64,000 bases of DNA from Alternaria dauci (GCF_042100115.1 NC_091281.1:1909913-1973912); one strand, 5' to 3'. Counted from the first letter of the stretch, positions 11,422 through 22,819 are shown. A program made the numbers and translations. Notes: generated by a model not told the origin, from the letters alone.

Positions 11422-12176
11422 CCAGCAAAAAGAACAAGAAACACACTCTGCTAGATTGCTGTGCCCTGTTAGCTAGTGGATAAGTAAGCGGGATGTAACA
11501 CTGACCGTCTGCCCTTAAACTGTTATGAAGTGCTAGAGAAGTGCTGGGGAAGGGGTGCGAAGGGAAGAGTGAGGGCGAGGTCAGACACAAGAGCAACTCA
11601 GACGACTGTGCTCCTAATGTGCGGTCATGCTGGTGGTGGAAGAGGACAGCCATCTATGTCAGGCTACGAGGGTTTATAAAGGTTGAGGATGGAGCACCTA
11701 AGGCTGTGTGCAGTGTGGGTCGACAAACGATCATCAAGAGTTCTTAATTAGCAGGATGTCGCAGCCCCTAGTCGGTGACGCCCCTTTATTCGAGCTGTGG
11801 AGACACTACTGTCGTGTACAATGCCTCCTGTAGAGCTGCCGCGGCGAACTCAGAACAGCATCACCCAGAAGTTGTAGACGCCATGCACGATATCATGACA
11901 CTAGGCGTCATGATGTTAGAACTAACTACAGTTAGTCTTTAGAAATTTAGCGCACTTGGCTCTCTTCCTTGTTACTACATCCCTGCGTATGATGGTAACA
12001 GTCTACGGCCTTGACCGGAGTCACTCTAGTACGAGCTGGGATAGTTCGTGTACGGCTATATATATATGTAGCTCAGGCCGCCTCAGATAGCCAATTCAAC
12101 GCAGTACGTCTCACCTCCTCACATCTTTACAATAATGAAGGCTATTTCACCAATCGACGTCGAAAAACACTAAGTC
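11422..12176. other. Intergenic
   Basis: Several overlapping short ORFs exist here, but none shows domain-like sequence or splice support. The first ~200 bp would hold the promoter of the minus-strand 347-aa gene. A TA-repeat (TATATATATATG) at about 12,057-12,068 could serve as a TATA region for the small plus-strand gene that follows. Confidence 0.5.
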
Positions 12177-12213
12177 ATGCCCTCTGACAACATACTAAAC
12201 GGAGCCATGAGCA

Positions 12214-12525
12214 ATGCAACCACGCAATCTATCATACTCCACACATCAGATCCCGCGAACAGGCAACAACGCCAGCACCGCCGCGAACTCTTCAAGCTCC
12301 GACTCCTACGACATCGATGCAGAAAAGCGGATGAACTTCCTGCTTAACCTGTTCTGGCTCAGCGATACAGAGGTCCTGCAAGCTCAGCTAGGCGACGATC
12401 TAGCGCGTGTAAAGATCGCTTTTGAAAGCTGCATGAGCGTGCGTCACCGTTTGGGCGCGTTCCGGGGGGCAACGGGCTACTTTGGAAGGCCGGGCGAGCA
12501 GTGGACGGAGTTTCTGAGGCACTGA
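12214..12525 (+). CDS. Small hypothetical protein, 103 aa
   Basis: The open frame begins with Ser/Asn-rich sequence and ends with a more structured segment (MNFLLNLFWLSDTEVLQAQL, then a Gly/Arg-rich tail ending EFLRH). An upstream ATG at 12,177 opens a different frame (MPSDNILNGAMSN..), so the true N-terminus may come from there through a short intron, or the start at 12,214 is right. No family recognised and no signal peptide. The second half has the amphipathic look of a real protein. Confidence 0.4.
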   Translation: MQPRNLSYSTHQIPRTGNNASTAANSSSSDSYDIDAEKRMNFLLNLFWLSDTEVLQAQLGDDLARVKIAFESCMSVRHRLGAFRGATGYFGRPGEQWTEFLRH

Positions 12526-13620
12526 GATGATGTGCTAAGTGCCTATGCTATACTTGCTTATGTTGACCTTCAGGGCTTCGTGGGCAGAGAAGGCGAAATT
12601 CTCTTTGGATAGCGAGAAAAGAAGTTTGGACGGCTTGCGCAGATGCTGATTTGCAGCGTAGCGGTCTCCAGGGTGCCAAGCCCTCAAGGTATTGTATCAC
12701 TCAAGCGGAGTCCAGTAGCAGTATCGTTAGCCCCACACCTTCGTATTCTACCGAGATCAGTTTGTTAATGTATATCTTTTAACCATCAATTATTAGCGCT
12801 ATACTAACGAGCCTTAAAAACTATTACCTTAACCTTGTGCCACTCTTTATCCTACTAACTCAATTATACCTAGCGGTTATTACCTAGTAATAGAGAAGAC
12901 CGTTAAAAGGAAGTGTACGAACTATTATAAAACTCACTACCACCTAACTTGCACAGAAAAGAAAGAGGAACCAGGAGAGTTAGCGAAAGTCACGTCAGAA
13001 AACAAAAAACTATATTAAGACTCTTCAGAGCTAGGTTTGAAATCGACTGTTTAAGGGTAAACTATTATATTAATAGTTTTAGAATAGAGAGCTTAAGAAA
13101 GACAATATATTACTAAAGGAGCAGCTACTATATACATTAGCAACTATAGAAGTGTTACAGAAGGGTACGAGTTTATAACAAATTTCTCTTTAAGTAGAAG
13201 GTGTATACTTAACCTCTAACATAGCTTAGTGTCTAAACGAGATAATAGCAACAGCTCTAGTAGATACCTACTTTCGCTCGCCACCTAGTTTAAGTAATAC
13301 TTCAGCATTCCATCAATATTCGCTAACCTACTCTTAGTATTCTATCTTAAACCTTAGGCAGCTATTATTAGCGTCGCAGGTAGACTATAGTCCGTCTACT
13401 AGATATTCCTTATATCCCTTAACTTCTTTACACAACTCGTTTAACATAAGTAACTATCTAAACATAGTTAGTCTCCGTAAAAGCAAGATTAAGTTAGAAA
13501 ACAGTTAGGAGTACAGTTCCCTACACTTATCACCAGACGTAACTAGTACAGCGGACACCCTGTTTAGAGAGTTTGAAGAGTTTAAAACATAAGAGACACA
13601 CTGCTATCCCTTGTTTCTTA
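12526..13620. other. Intergenic plus a partly RIPped gene relic
   Basis: 12,526-12,780 shows nothing. From about 12,830 to 13,620 the DNA is mildly RIPped: CpG survives but many TAG/TAA stops occur where CAG, CAA or TGG would read on. Short coding-like traces appear (EKKEEPGELAKVTSENKK; SPPSLSNTSAFHQYSL), with a Lys/Glu-rich helix followed by a Ser/Pro-rich part, as in some fungal transcription factors. That assignment is a guess. Confidence 0.3.
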
Positions 13621-13749
13621 CATAGAAAATTGGATGAATTGCAAACGCTGCTTAATCTTTCTCCTATGGGTTTAGACTTAATTCACAAACCGCTTTTCCT
13701 AGAAAAGACCTTTTCATCGCTTATCATGCCCTCCTAATGTCTTCCGTTC

Positions 13750-14531
13750 CTAGATATTCTCACGAAAAGCTACGTGGCCAACCGAGCGCATACGTGCCAT
13801 TTTTTTAAAGTGTGCATCCTCCTCAGGAACATCTGACCTGCAAGTTGGGCACGCTCTCTTCCCTTTCTCATCAAACCACTTCGTAATGTGCGACTTGCAG
13901 AATAGATGGCCTACATAGTTAACTTAGGTCTGATTTAAAAGTTGCGATTGCTTACCACAGGACAGATACACGCGTTCATCGCTCAACGAGCCTTCTAAGG
14001 TGCAGATAGAACATGTGGTGCCGTAACACTCTACTGCGCCAGGAATCTGTGGGTGTTCTCGTTTCTTACATACCAATAGGTTTGTTGAAGATGTGGGTAT
14101 TTTCATCCCATGGCTAGCAGAAGTGCGGAGTAGATCGACAGCAGCGCGGCCAAGGTCGCTCTTAAGATGAAGGAGTTCATCTAGGATTGACTGAAAGACA
14201 CATCTACCACAGCACAGCTTGTGGGGTTAGCATGTATACATTTTCGCTTCTATGGACACTCACGCAACCGCAGAAAGGAAGAAAGTACACCCTGTCATCG
14301 GCGTTAAGTGTCCTGTTGCATCTAGAACAATAGAAAGATGATCTAGGCTGAGTAGCTGATTCTGTGGGTCACAATTAGTAACAACAGCTCTGTAGTAGAG
14401 TATGGAGTTCATGCCTAATGTAGCCGTCTTCTTTTGAACCTCTGAGTGGCCATTGTCGACTCAAAGACAGAGTCAGAGTCAGAGTTATCATCCGAGGAGG
14501 AGATGTATTCGATGTCCGTATTAATAGGCAT
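13750..14531 (-). CDS. Protein with two RING-like zinc fingers (multi-exon)
   Basis: Spliced reading on the minus strand gives two parallel cysteine modules. The C-terminal one is a RING-H2: CSIC-x15-CGH-xxC-xxH-x13-CPTC. It spans the intron 13,911-13,955 (GTAAGC..TATGTAG, 45 nt, phase 1). The N-terminal one is CSRC..RVYFLPFCGC|LCCGRC, joined across the intron 14,218-14,263 (GTGAGT, branch GCTAAC, 46 nt, phase 0). The likely start is the ATG at 14,531, giving an acidic Ser/Asp-rich N-terminus (MPINTDIEYISSSDDNSD). The first intron (between about 14,440 and 14,362) is unresolved in phase. Stop at 13,750-13,752. RING domains usually recruit E2 enzymes for ubiquitin transfer; here that role is inferred. 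The two halves share the pattern D(D/E)RVY.L..CG, suggesting an internal duplication. The short exons make it easy to miss. Confidence 0.6.
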
Positions 14532-15152
14532 CGTTCCAAGGATATGGAAAGGCGCAGGAAGATGTAGAGAAAATGTAGATGCCGGCGGGAGGAGTGAGAC
14601 TGTCTACACCAACGATATTGAAACTTCGGGCACTCTCGTCCACGTTCTATAGGCGCTTAGAGAAGAAGATATCGCCAGCCTGTCGTGGCTTATATACCCG
14701 CTCTCATGCTCAACAGTGCTACGGAGAAGCTTTTCCTTAGTTACGGGCCTAAATATCGCCTCTGCTAATAGACTCTTACCCGTCTGCCGCGCATGCAGGG
14801 CACAGCGCTATTGTCCCGAGCTGCGTCTCGTGGCTGTTACAGTACCAGGTTCCTGTTAATTACCACAGTCTCGAGAGCGTGGCAACATGCATGTCGTCGC
14901 CGATAGAGTCTAGCGCGGTCATGCCTGCCTGTTCCAAGTGGAGGCTTTACGACTACGAGGCGGCTAGCAGATCCCACAACGACTCAAGAAGGCTGAATAA
15001 TGGAAATCTGCCTTGTTCTATTACAAAAACTCGTGCATTAAAGATGTATCGCTCTTTTAGAAAGAAAGAAGAAATCAGATCTTCTAGACTGCTTGTTGCA
15101 CCCAAACTATATGCGGAAGCGAAACTGAGAAAATTGGAGACACTAATATGTT
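14532..15152. other. Intergenic
   Basis: Promoter region of the double-RING gene and 3' flank of the Bys1-like gene. An ORF at 14,879-15,199 begins with GTG and has no recognisable feature. Nothing else seen. Confidence 0.5.
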
Positions 15153-15770
15153 TCATTCCTCCTCCTCACCCGCGGCCTGCGCGTTATCCGGACTTCTAGC
15201 AATGCCCCTACACCCCAGCCGCGGCTCCCCCGAGCACACTGTCATGTGAAGATCGAAGCTAGTGCCATCACCAGGACACACAAAAACCGGTTCTTCTATC
15301 CCGAGCTCTTTATACGGCTGAGGAACGAAATAAGCTTGTGTAGGACAATACGCTCCCGCATCACAATTAATTTTCCCGCATATGCTATCGGTGACATCCA
15401 TGGCTAGTCCCTCGTTGTGGCCCGGGCAGCTGGATGCATCGAATGAACCGCTCGCGCCCTGCGGGCCCTTGGCACAGTCGACGAAGGAGATGTCATACCA
15501 CATTTGATTGCTGACAATGTTGTACTCGAATTGCGTTTGCTCTCCACTAACAATCGAAGGGGTCTTGCTTATCTTCACCGATGTGGGGGCGTAGCTGAAG
15601 GGCTCAGAGTACTTGCTTCGAGCGGGAACGTGAGTCATGTTTCCCCCGTAGGGGGCATGTACGGACTGGATCCAGATGTCGTAGTTGCAGCGATTGATGA
15701 TACTGGCGTTGCCGGCGCGTGCTAGGGTGGCGTGGAGTGCCACGAGGGCAAGGCTTGTTTTAGACAGCAT
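15153..15770 (-). CDS. Secreted Bys1/thaumatin-like protein
   Basis: The best start is the ATG at 15,770, giving 205 aa with a signal peptide (MLSKTSLALVALHATLARAG). A longer frame opens at 15,812 but would put a charged tail before the leader. The mature part begins NASIINRCNYDIWIQSVH, the usual opening of the fungal Bys1 family (small secreted thaumatin-like proteins named from Blastomyces), where an early Cys and a W/Y strand follow the leader. About ten cysteines are spread through it (for example DCAKG, SCPGH, SICGKINCDAGAYC, VCPGDG, VCSGEP, GCRG), consistent with a disulfide-rich extracellular fold. The C-terminus is acidic (EEEE). Family role is unclear; members are often induced in host or stress conditions. 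Normal composition, no introns. Confidence 0.75.
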   Translation of the reverse strand: MLSKTSLALVALHATLARAGNASIINRCNYDIWIQSVHAPYGGNMTHVPARSKYSEPFSYAPTSVKISKTPSIVSGEQTQFEYNIVSNQMWYDISFVDCAKGPQGASGSFDASSCPGHNEGLAMDVTDSICGKINCDAGAYCPTQAYFVPQPYKELGIEEPVFVCPGDGTSFDLHMTVCSGEPRLGCRGIARSPDNAQAAGEEEE

Positions 15771-16412
15771 TGCTGGCGTTGTAGTCTTTACTTTGCTTGG
15801 GCTCGTGTGCACGCGTCAGATGTATTTGTAGATGTGCTTCCGCTTTTGAGTAGTAGGGAAAGCAAGAATGAAGTTAACTAAATTGAAGATAAGTAAAGAA
15901 GAGTCACAAGAGATGGGCGCGCTGAACTTGGAAGCAGATAGGAAATAGAAGTTTAGCGATGGGTACGTTGAGGATTGCAACTTCAATAAGTCAAAGAGGT
16001 CTGGCTTTGAACAGTCACAGATCTTCAGAGGATAAAAAAAAGCATGCAGTAGATTGTTAAGCATTGAAATTTTGTGATTAAATTAATTTGCATAAGGCTT
16101 CAGATCGTTCTCGCCTAATGACTCACTGTCGCTTTCCTTTCCCCCTTATGAAGTGGTATCATTACTTTCCAGCCGCTCTTTGATGTATGGTCTCCTGATT
16201 ACACCATCCTCATTTTCCTTCATTCTAGCCTTTTCTCACTAGTCTACGTCGCCTCGACGCCTAGTCGTTCTTAGTTGTTCTTGTTGAGTATATATATTCC
16301 CAGTTCAACAATTAGTCCTAAGTATCTCTACCGCCAGTTTACTAGCTCAATTCAACTTGTCGCTTGAAACAAATCTAGTTACACTAGCCACGCTACTAGC
16401 AACCGCACAATT
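15771..16412. other. Intergenic, promoters of the Bys1-like gene and of the dead chitinase
   Basis: An AT-rich ORF at 15,816-16,064 on the minus strand is low in information and lacks support. A TATATATA element lies at about 16,290, ~120 bp before the ATG of the RIPped GH18 gene, followed by a pyrimidine-rich stretch typical of fungal promoters. Confidence 0.45.
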
Positions 16413-17735
16413 ATGCGCCTCGCTAACAAGCTCCTCACAGGAGTAGTAATTCTACTTTCTCTCTTTACAGTTATTTAGGCCGGTGCAAGTTCGCAGACTA
16501 CTAACGACACTATAGTCTCCTCAGCTGTAATAGGTTATAGGAACGTCGCCTACTTTATTAACTAGGTTTATTTAGCTAAATAAAAATATCTTAGATCTAC
16601 GTTACTAACAATAAATACAGGCTATCTATAGTTATAACTTTAACCCTTAAGATCTTCTAAGCTAAGAACTTACTTACGTTATTTACGCCTTCGCTAATAT
16701 TTAACTAGAGACTAGTAAAGTCTACTTAATAGACACTTAGTCTAATACTAATAAGCACTACCTAACTAACTCCTAGAATAATTTTAGCACTAACGTCTAC
16801 GGGTGCGTAAAGTAGCTATTTCTACTTAAGAAGTAGAATTATAAGCTTAAGGTGCTTATATTAATTAGCGGGTAGACCTACTCTACTAACTTTACAGCAC
16901 TAGCGTTAACACCTAAGGGTTAGGAAACCTTTATAAGTAGTATAATTAAGCTCCTTATAGACCTTAGTTTTAATAGTCTTAATATTAACTAGGAGTATCC
17001 TACTAATAAAGCGTAGGCTAATAATATAGTCTCCCTTCTTATAGAGACTTAGTAATAACTTAATAATTACTTAACCTAGTACGCTAATAACTAATATTTA
17101 CTTCTTACTATTACGTTACCTACTAGGCCTACTAACTATAATAGAATAAAGCTTACTACTATAGATAAGTACCTTAACTTCTAAAACCTTATAAGTATTT
17201 AATTCCTTATAATCTCTATATCTTCTGTCTATATTAATATATCTATAGATAGTATATAACTACTCTAGCTCCTTAGACACTAACGCTAGCTATAACACTA
17301 ACTTCTACCTCTCCCCCTTAAACCCCTCTTCTACGCCCTTTAATATAAAGAAGGTACTAGATAACTATACCTCTGCTAGCGTGCCTACTAATAAAATTAT
17401 ACTTAGTATACTACTATACAGCCGCTCCTTTACTTAGACTAATAGCCTAGGGAGGCTATTTTAGGGTGTAAGGTAGGGGACGTAGGAAGTAGGGGTCTAT
17501 AATTATAAAGTACTACCTTAGGCTAATATAAAGGTTACTAAGGATTTAGACCTAGTAGTAAGCTAGAGCTATAATACTATAAAGTATAAGATAGTTAGCT
17601 ATAATACGCCCGCTATTATTACTAAAAAAGCCTAACTAGTTTACTAGTAGGGATTAGGTAGGGGTATATAGTAGTAGAGCTTAACTAATAAGAAGGGTAC
17701 TAATAGTTTAATTTCTATAGTACGTATCTTTTCCT
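16413..17735 (+). pseudogene. RIP-killed GH18 chitinase (secreted)
   Basis: The reading starts MRLANKLLTGVVILLSLFTVI (signal peptide) and then continues through stops. The chain follows GH18 chitinases step by step: N-terminal RNVAYFIN strand, then DLSFNSLNIN*EYP at about 16,962-17,000, which is the DGxDxDWEYP active-site motif with G-to-A changes (Gly to Ser, Asp to Asn, Trp to stop). Then come NNIVSLLIET, TITLPTRPTNYN, NF*NLI, NPSSTPFNT, PTNKIILSILLYSRSF and SYNTPA. These blocks are in family order with family spacing. The catalytic acidic residues are lost (Asp to Asn), though the Glu of the EYP step is still readable, and more than a dozen stops are present, so it is dead. One intron is likely near 17,190-17,280. 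Confidence 0.75.
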
Positions 17736-18526
17736 TTCCTAGTAGTTAATTTAGGGCGATTAGAGGAGAGGAGAGTAATACTAACAACATAAATAGTTCG
17801 TTAATAATATTAGCGGTATTAGTGCGCTAGATCAGAGTGCGAATTTGCTAAGCTTTCCGCAGAGTAAGTATAAGAATCTAAGGAGAGGGTTTCCTAGCAA
17901 CTAAAGCTCATTTCTCGGCTCTTCGAAGACTTCGTTCTTAGAGGAGGCTTTCCCCAGTGATTCTAGGGAGCTTTAGGATATAGGTTTTACAATCTTCGTT
18001 TGACACTGCCTTGTGGTGGTCCAGAGCAGGTTCCTAAAGACCCTTTCTTTGCGACTCTCGACAATCGTGCTAGAGTAAGTTAGCCTCCTTGACGACTTTC
18101 CTTAGTTACGCACCATGTTTGCCTGTTCCTTCTCCTTTGCTTAGACGAACAGGATCTTAGGATATGTAGGCAAGAATTGCTTGCGTGGTTTTGTAGACAG
18201 AAGAATAGTTAGTTTTAATGGGGGGTGTATATACGATTTCACATCTTCCTTCTTAATGTAAGAAGGCTTCCTAGTGATAGGTGAAGAAACTTTTGCTATT
18301 GGACTATCAGAGATGCCGACTATATAAGAAGGTGCAGCTAAGGCGCTAGCCGCGAGGATCACGTGTATGCGTGCCTACACCACCAATACTCTCCAACATT
18401 TCTGGAATCGACATTTCTACTGCGTAATTACGATATCAATCCAACAAAACACAACGCCAACTATAGTCAAGCAAAAGATTTAACTAGCGAGACATTGAGA
18501 GAAAGTAATCAGAGAACTACAAACTA
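17736..18526. other. Intergenic, mixed composition
   Basis: The left part is RIPped flank of the chitinase relic. From about 17,830 the composition is normal but no gene is visible. A minus-strand ORF at 18,141-18,362 reads like a short leader (ILAASALAAPSYIVG) but begins with GTG and has no ATG in frame nearby. Confidence 0.4.
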
Positions 18527-20099
18527 TTAGCTGTCTATTTTCAAGCCGACCTGCTGTGCGAGCTTTGCCACGATTTGAGAGAGAATCGCGGTGCTGTTTG
18601 AGAGCTCGTCCACCTTATTGACTTTCTTCTCTAGCAGATCTAATTTCTTGTTGATCTCGCTGAGCACTGACGAGAGTTCCAACCCTGCCTCAGGCTTTAC
18701 TTGTTCGGTCTTAGTCTCCGGGCGCTGCTCTGCGACATCGAAGACGGCTGGTTTTGAGCTTCCAGACACGTGCTGAAAATCTGGTCCGAGACCAGTGTCA
18801 GGCTGTGTCTTCTGGACGCGGGTCGTCTTTACGATGATCTGTTGCGGGCGCTTCTCCATCGGTGTTGTGTGATTGCTCTTCTTACAAATCGCTCGGATCG
18901 CGGCATCTGCGCTTTCACGACCGATCACCTTCCTAAGATCGGAGACAACAATTTCCTCAAACCCCCAGGTCCACTGGACAAAGCCCCATGCCTCAGGATC
19001 TTTGCGGCGGCCACCCGACTTCGAGTCTTTATTGTGAGTCTTGTAGTCGGAAGTGGCGAGGTACCAGAGTTTGACGAAGTTGCCTCGGTGCTCGTAAGAC
19101 CATTTTCTTCTTGTCGCTGGCGGCTTCAACTGCAGTATACCTTCTTGTGCAAGATACCGCATCATCTCCAACCCGCCGCATTCCATTCCCGACCGGATGT
19201 CGAAGACTTCGCTGAACTTCTCTGGTTCCACGATAGCTCTATAACCTCTGCCTTGGGTACGATATGCCATGATGCGCTTTCCGTCGTGGGTAAGGCCTGT
19301 GGCCCAGGGCCACGCTTCCTTTGTTTCTAAGGCTGCACCATCTGTGCTCTCCGATGTCTGCATTCGTTCGTCTTCCGGCACGAATATACTGCTGCTGTCG
19401 TTTCCAGTGTCTGAGTCATTGCCCTGACTATCACCTCCATCTGTCTCCATCGGATCACCGTTAGCGTCCACGAACTCGGCACCAGTCGTAACTGGTTCAA
19501 CAGAACGGTACTGCATTATAGCATTATCTAGCCCTGTTGAGACGACGTTAGCCACAGGCTTTGTATGGGAGACCGCTTAATAACCTACTTTCGATAGCTT
19601 CATTTGCTTTGGGACGCCCGCAGTTACGAAGTAAATTTACGAGCTCCTGGTACTGTGCTTCGGCTTTTTCATTAGTAACCAAACCTGCTAGGCCTAAAAT
19701 CTTAAAGGCAAGCTTAGGGTCTGCCGTCATGATCCTAGCAATCTCCCGTGTTTGGAGATCGCCCACTTCCGCAGGGGGCTGATCGTTCCCTGTCGTGGCT
19801 CCTTCTGTCTGTTCTGATTTGATGGTAGGGTACCTGGTGGTCCTCGAAGACCCACTCGTCGGTGGTGCAGTCTGACTGACATTGCCTGTTACTGAGCTTC
19901 CGGGCTCGCTTTCTTTTGGCTCGCTTTTAATTGGATTGCTCTGGCCTGCAGACTCGGCGCTTGTGTTAACGTCTGAAGACGACTGAGCTGAAGGACCGTT
20001 ACTCTTTAAGTGCTCCGGCTCGACGCTTAGCTCTGGCGTAAGATGTCCATGTTCTATTCTCGCTTCGTCTTTCAAATTGTTGTTCGTATCTAAAGACAT
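18527..20099 (-). CDS. Hypothetical 505-aa protein, two exons, C-terminal coiled coil
   Basis: Exon 1 is 19,589-20,099 and exon 2 is 18,527-19,533. They join across a 55-nt intron (GTAGGT, branch GCTAAC, CAACAG), phase 1, making an R codon at the junction. The two pieces otherwise appear as overlapping ORFs. Residues 1-110 are Ser/Glu/Pro-rich and disordered. Residues 115-170 form a helical domain (REIARIMTADPKLAFKILGL). A second acidic disordered stretch follows (DGGDSQGNDSDTGNDSSS). Residues ~255-385 are an ordered Trp-rich segment (KEAWPWATGL; WGFVQWTWGFEE). The last ~50 residues are a heptad-like coiled coil (INKKLDLLEKKVNKVDEL). No family recognised. It is probably an intracellular, possibly nuclear, protein. 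Intact frame and good splice signals argue that it is expressed. Confidence 0.65.
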
Positions 20100-20800
20100 A
20101 GCTTTAGAGATCTGTCATGTGTTGCACTAGGCAGCTCAACAGCCTTTGTAAACCTGTACGAAGGTGTTGAGTGAAGAGGAAGTTGGTTGTATTACAAGCT
20201 ACGCATGATTAGAGCGAAATATATAGACAAAATTGCTAATCAAGACCAGCGTGAATAGACTGACATCCTTTTTGTACTCTCTAATTGATGGGGCGCGAAA
20301 ATTTCGAGACCCCCCTCGGAACGGGTGCATGTGTGCTAGAACATGGCACCGTTCGATTGTTGCTCCTTCTTAAGAACCCCTTCACCGTCTGAGCCAATAC
20401 AGGACCCTTTGCTACAATTTCATAAGCTGATGTGTATTGTTCTGTGTTACTGCCGTAATAGCCTTATATGAAGCTTTCAGGAAGAACTGTTTATATGCCG
20501 TATCTCTAATGTATACGTGTCTAGAAAGTGCTTATGTGTTAAAACTTTAAGGTGTAAGAGTTCTCGTGTTGTTAAGGTCAGACCTAAGACTAAGTACTAA
20601 CGCTAATTAGTCATGCAACATTAGTCACATAACCACTGTCTTCATCACCCATCTTAACATTAGGGAGGTGCACTAGGGTAACGCACATAGCACATGTGAT
20701 GTCCTTACCTTATAAACCGTTACATTATCTCCTCACCTCGCTCTCCACGCAACAACAGCGCGATATTCTGTTTTTTTTATAGCTACTATACGCAGAGAAA
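20100..20800. other. Intergenic, holds the second copy of a diverged repeat
   Basis: The first ~200 bp are the likely promoter of the 505-aa gene. 20,424-20,760 resembles 9,836-10,100 in block order (CATAAGCTGATGTGTATT.., CTTTCAGGAAGAACTGTT, then CCTTACC..CCGTTACATTAT). No coding stretch. Confidence 0.45.
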
Positions 20801-20929
20801 CCAGCTGTAAGCTTATTAAACGTCGAATCTATACTACCTCTTACTAGAAATCTATAGTCTCTATCGTCCACCTACATTCAGAGACTATTAATATATAGTC
20901 ACATTTATTTAGCACCCTATAGTTCTGCG

Positions 20930-21552
20930 CCAGCGCGACGCGCTTTCTAGGTACAGCTATAAGTATATTCTCCCTAAGCACAGCGGCGATTCTTACGTAT
21001 TTTATAGCAAATGTCGTCTACTTTACGTGCTTAACGCTCTATTACGTCTTCGCAGACTATACTAAATCAGACTTTTAGCTACAACTTAACTACCTTAGAA
21101 TTATTAGTGCTATCTAGGCCTCCTTAATATCTTTTGTAGCGCTCTTATTTAGCTGTCATTCTAGTAAGCAGTATGTGTACACCGTTTTAGTAACCGTAGT
21201 AGCTGCGCTTTATACAGTTCGTATCTTAGGGAATTCACAGCATAGTTACTTAGAGCGACGGAGCCGTATCAGCTTATATATAGCCTTAGGCAGCCTCGCA
21301 ACTATTCCTACATTTCGCTACTAGCATCTTAGCCAGGACTTTAGCCTGTTAACCGCTTTTAGGACGCTAGTTATTATTAATACATTAGGAGGCGCTATCT
21401 ACGCAACCCATATATTAGACAAATTAATTAAGATAAAACTTAGTGTTCCAGGTGCGAGTCACCACACCATGCACATCCTAGCCGTTGCCGGAGCATTAGT
21501 CTATAAGCAAGGTCTATTATCAGCTTACAAAGGTCTAAGGTTATGTGCTTAG
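20930..21552 (+). pseudogene. Decayed PAQR/haemolysin-III-type membrane receptor
   Basis: Reading the plus strand gives several hydrophobic segments interrupted by TAG and TAA codons at former Gln or Trp positions (FIANVVYFTCLTLYYVFADY; ASLISFVALLFSCHSS; YTVLVTVVAALYTVRIL). A late segment, GGAIYATHILDKL, follows. The best-preserved end is GASHHTMHILAVAGALVY, matching the GxSHxxxHxLxVxGAL signature of the last helices of adiponectin-receptor/haemolysin-III proteins, where the His residues bind zinc. The family's early Ser/His motif is also suggested upstream. The stop is at 21,550-21,552. Mutation is milder than in the deep RIP blocks. It would have been an integral membrane protein. Confidence 0.6.
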
Positions 21553-22819
21553 GCCATGTTAAGTGTTTAACGTTTTACAGGTGAAGATGAACGGAATCAT
21601 ACATACTAGAAACCTAATTAAACTTCAAAAAGAGGCCTATTAAGCAGCTTTAGTGGCAAATCTAAAGCTAGTTGAATTGATAAAGGAGCCGTTGTTAAGT
21701 TAGTACATTTAATTATTGCAGAACAAAAGATCGATCTTTTACTTCTTTGAATAGAAACTACCTTGACTGTTGGCATCTACGCCTACTCAGGAGTAAGTAG
21801 CGCATTTCATCGTTAATGTCGTACAGTGCTGACCGAAATCGGTTTCCGGTTCCCGCGCACAGTTTGTTCTCAGCGCACGGTTCTCCAAAAGTACGCTCAC
21901 CGGGTTGGCACTAGCGCTGTATAGGGAACTGTACGGTAATTAACCAACGTTACGGCCAAACAAGCTTAGCTTCTGCTCTTAGGCGCTGTCCAAAGATTAA
22001 GTGATTGCACACAGGGTGTCCCAGCAAGCAGGGAGGTAGATTTGAAGGCTATCAATAGTGCGCTTACTGATGGCAAGGCCGACAAAATTGCCTGCGACGT
22101 GGGTCGCGCCAAAGCGGGCCCCTCCCTGGCGGATCTGCGCCTCGCTAGACCGCCCGCTCTCCTGCTGCGCAGGCAGGTGTCGTGGTTGCGAGGGGAGCTT
22201 TATAGCGGGAGCTGCGGACGAAATCGCATGCAGTCGACAGTGCGCTGGTGAGAGATGACACGGCCGTAGCCTACCTGACGTCTCTTAGCAGGCTGCAGAT
22301 GTTAAGCTGCTGCCCAGGTTGGGCTTGGAGGGCGGCGATTAGCGGCCGTCGCGCCATGTCAGCAACTGCAAGCGTCCCAAAGGCGGAGACAGACCATCTG
22401 TAACGGTGTGAGGGGAGGGGGAGGACTGCGTTGTCATTGTATAGCTACGAAGAAGAGCAGCTATATACGTGTGTGGGATAATAAAGTGTGGTAGCGATAG
22501 CCGTACCCAACTCTTACCAGAGTAGGTCTTGGCAACGCCCAGACCGTCACACCATCAGCACCTCGACATACGCTGGGACAGTTGTAATCACGCCGTACTT
22601 GAACTGTCTCAATCCCGCGAAACGATAAAGAATTCTTCGAGAAGTGGTAACCCAAAAATACTCGTGCAAAGCCACCTCCTATCGTCTTGGAACTTGAACG
22701 TCCGAATTGCGCTCAGGTACCGCTGTACGTCTTCCGGTTCATCGACGGTCCTAGTCCTGGGCCACAATCCATTATCTGGAAGTTTTGCTTAGCATGTTGC
22801 CTCTGCATTTACAGACCAG
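21553..22819. other. Intergenic, no convincing gene
   Basis: GC-rich patches at 22,040-22,400 give overlapping short ORFs in several frames, but no family features, splice signals or conserved-looking segments. The ORFs at 22,461-22,792 on both strands are equally weak. I see nothing supportable. Confidence 0.5.

Noticed and set aside
14879..15199. 106-codon plus-strand ORF
   Set aside because: GTG start, overlaps the end of the Bys1-like gene, with no protein-like pattern.
15816..16064. 82-codon minus-strand ORF before the Bys1-like gene
   Set aside because: AT-rich and low complexity; it lies where the promoter should be.
18141..18362. Small secreted protein with leader ILAASALAAPSYIVG
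   Set aside because: The ORF begins with GTG, there is no in-frame ATG close by, and the body is unstructured and AT-rich.
22042..22258. Two overlapping GC-rich ORFs
   Set aside because: Composition-driven, short, with no recognisable feature.
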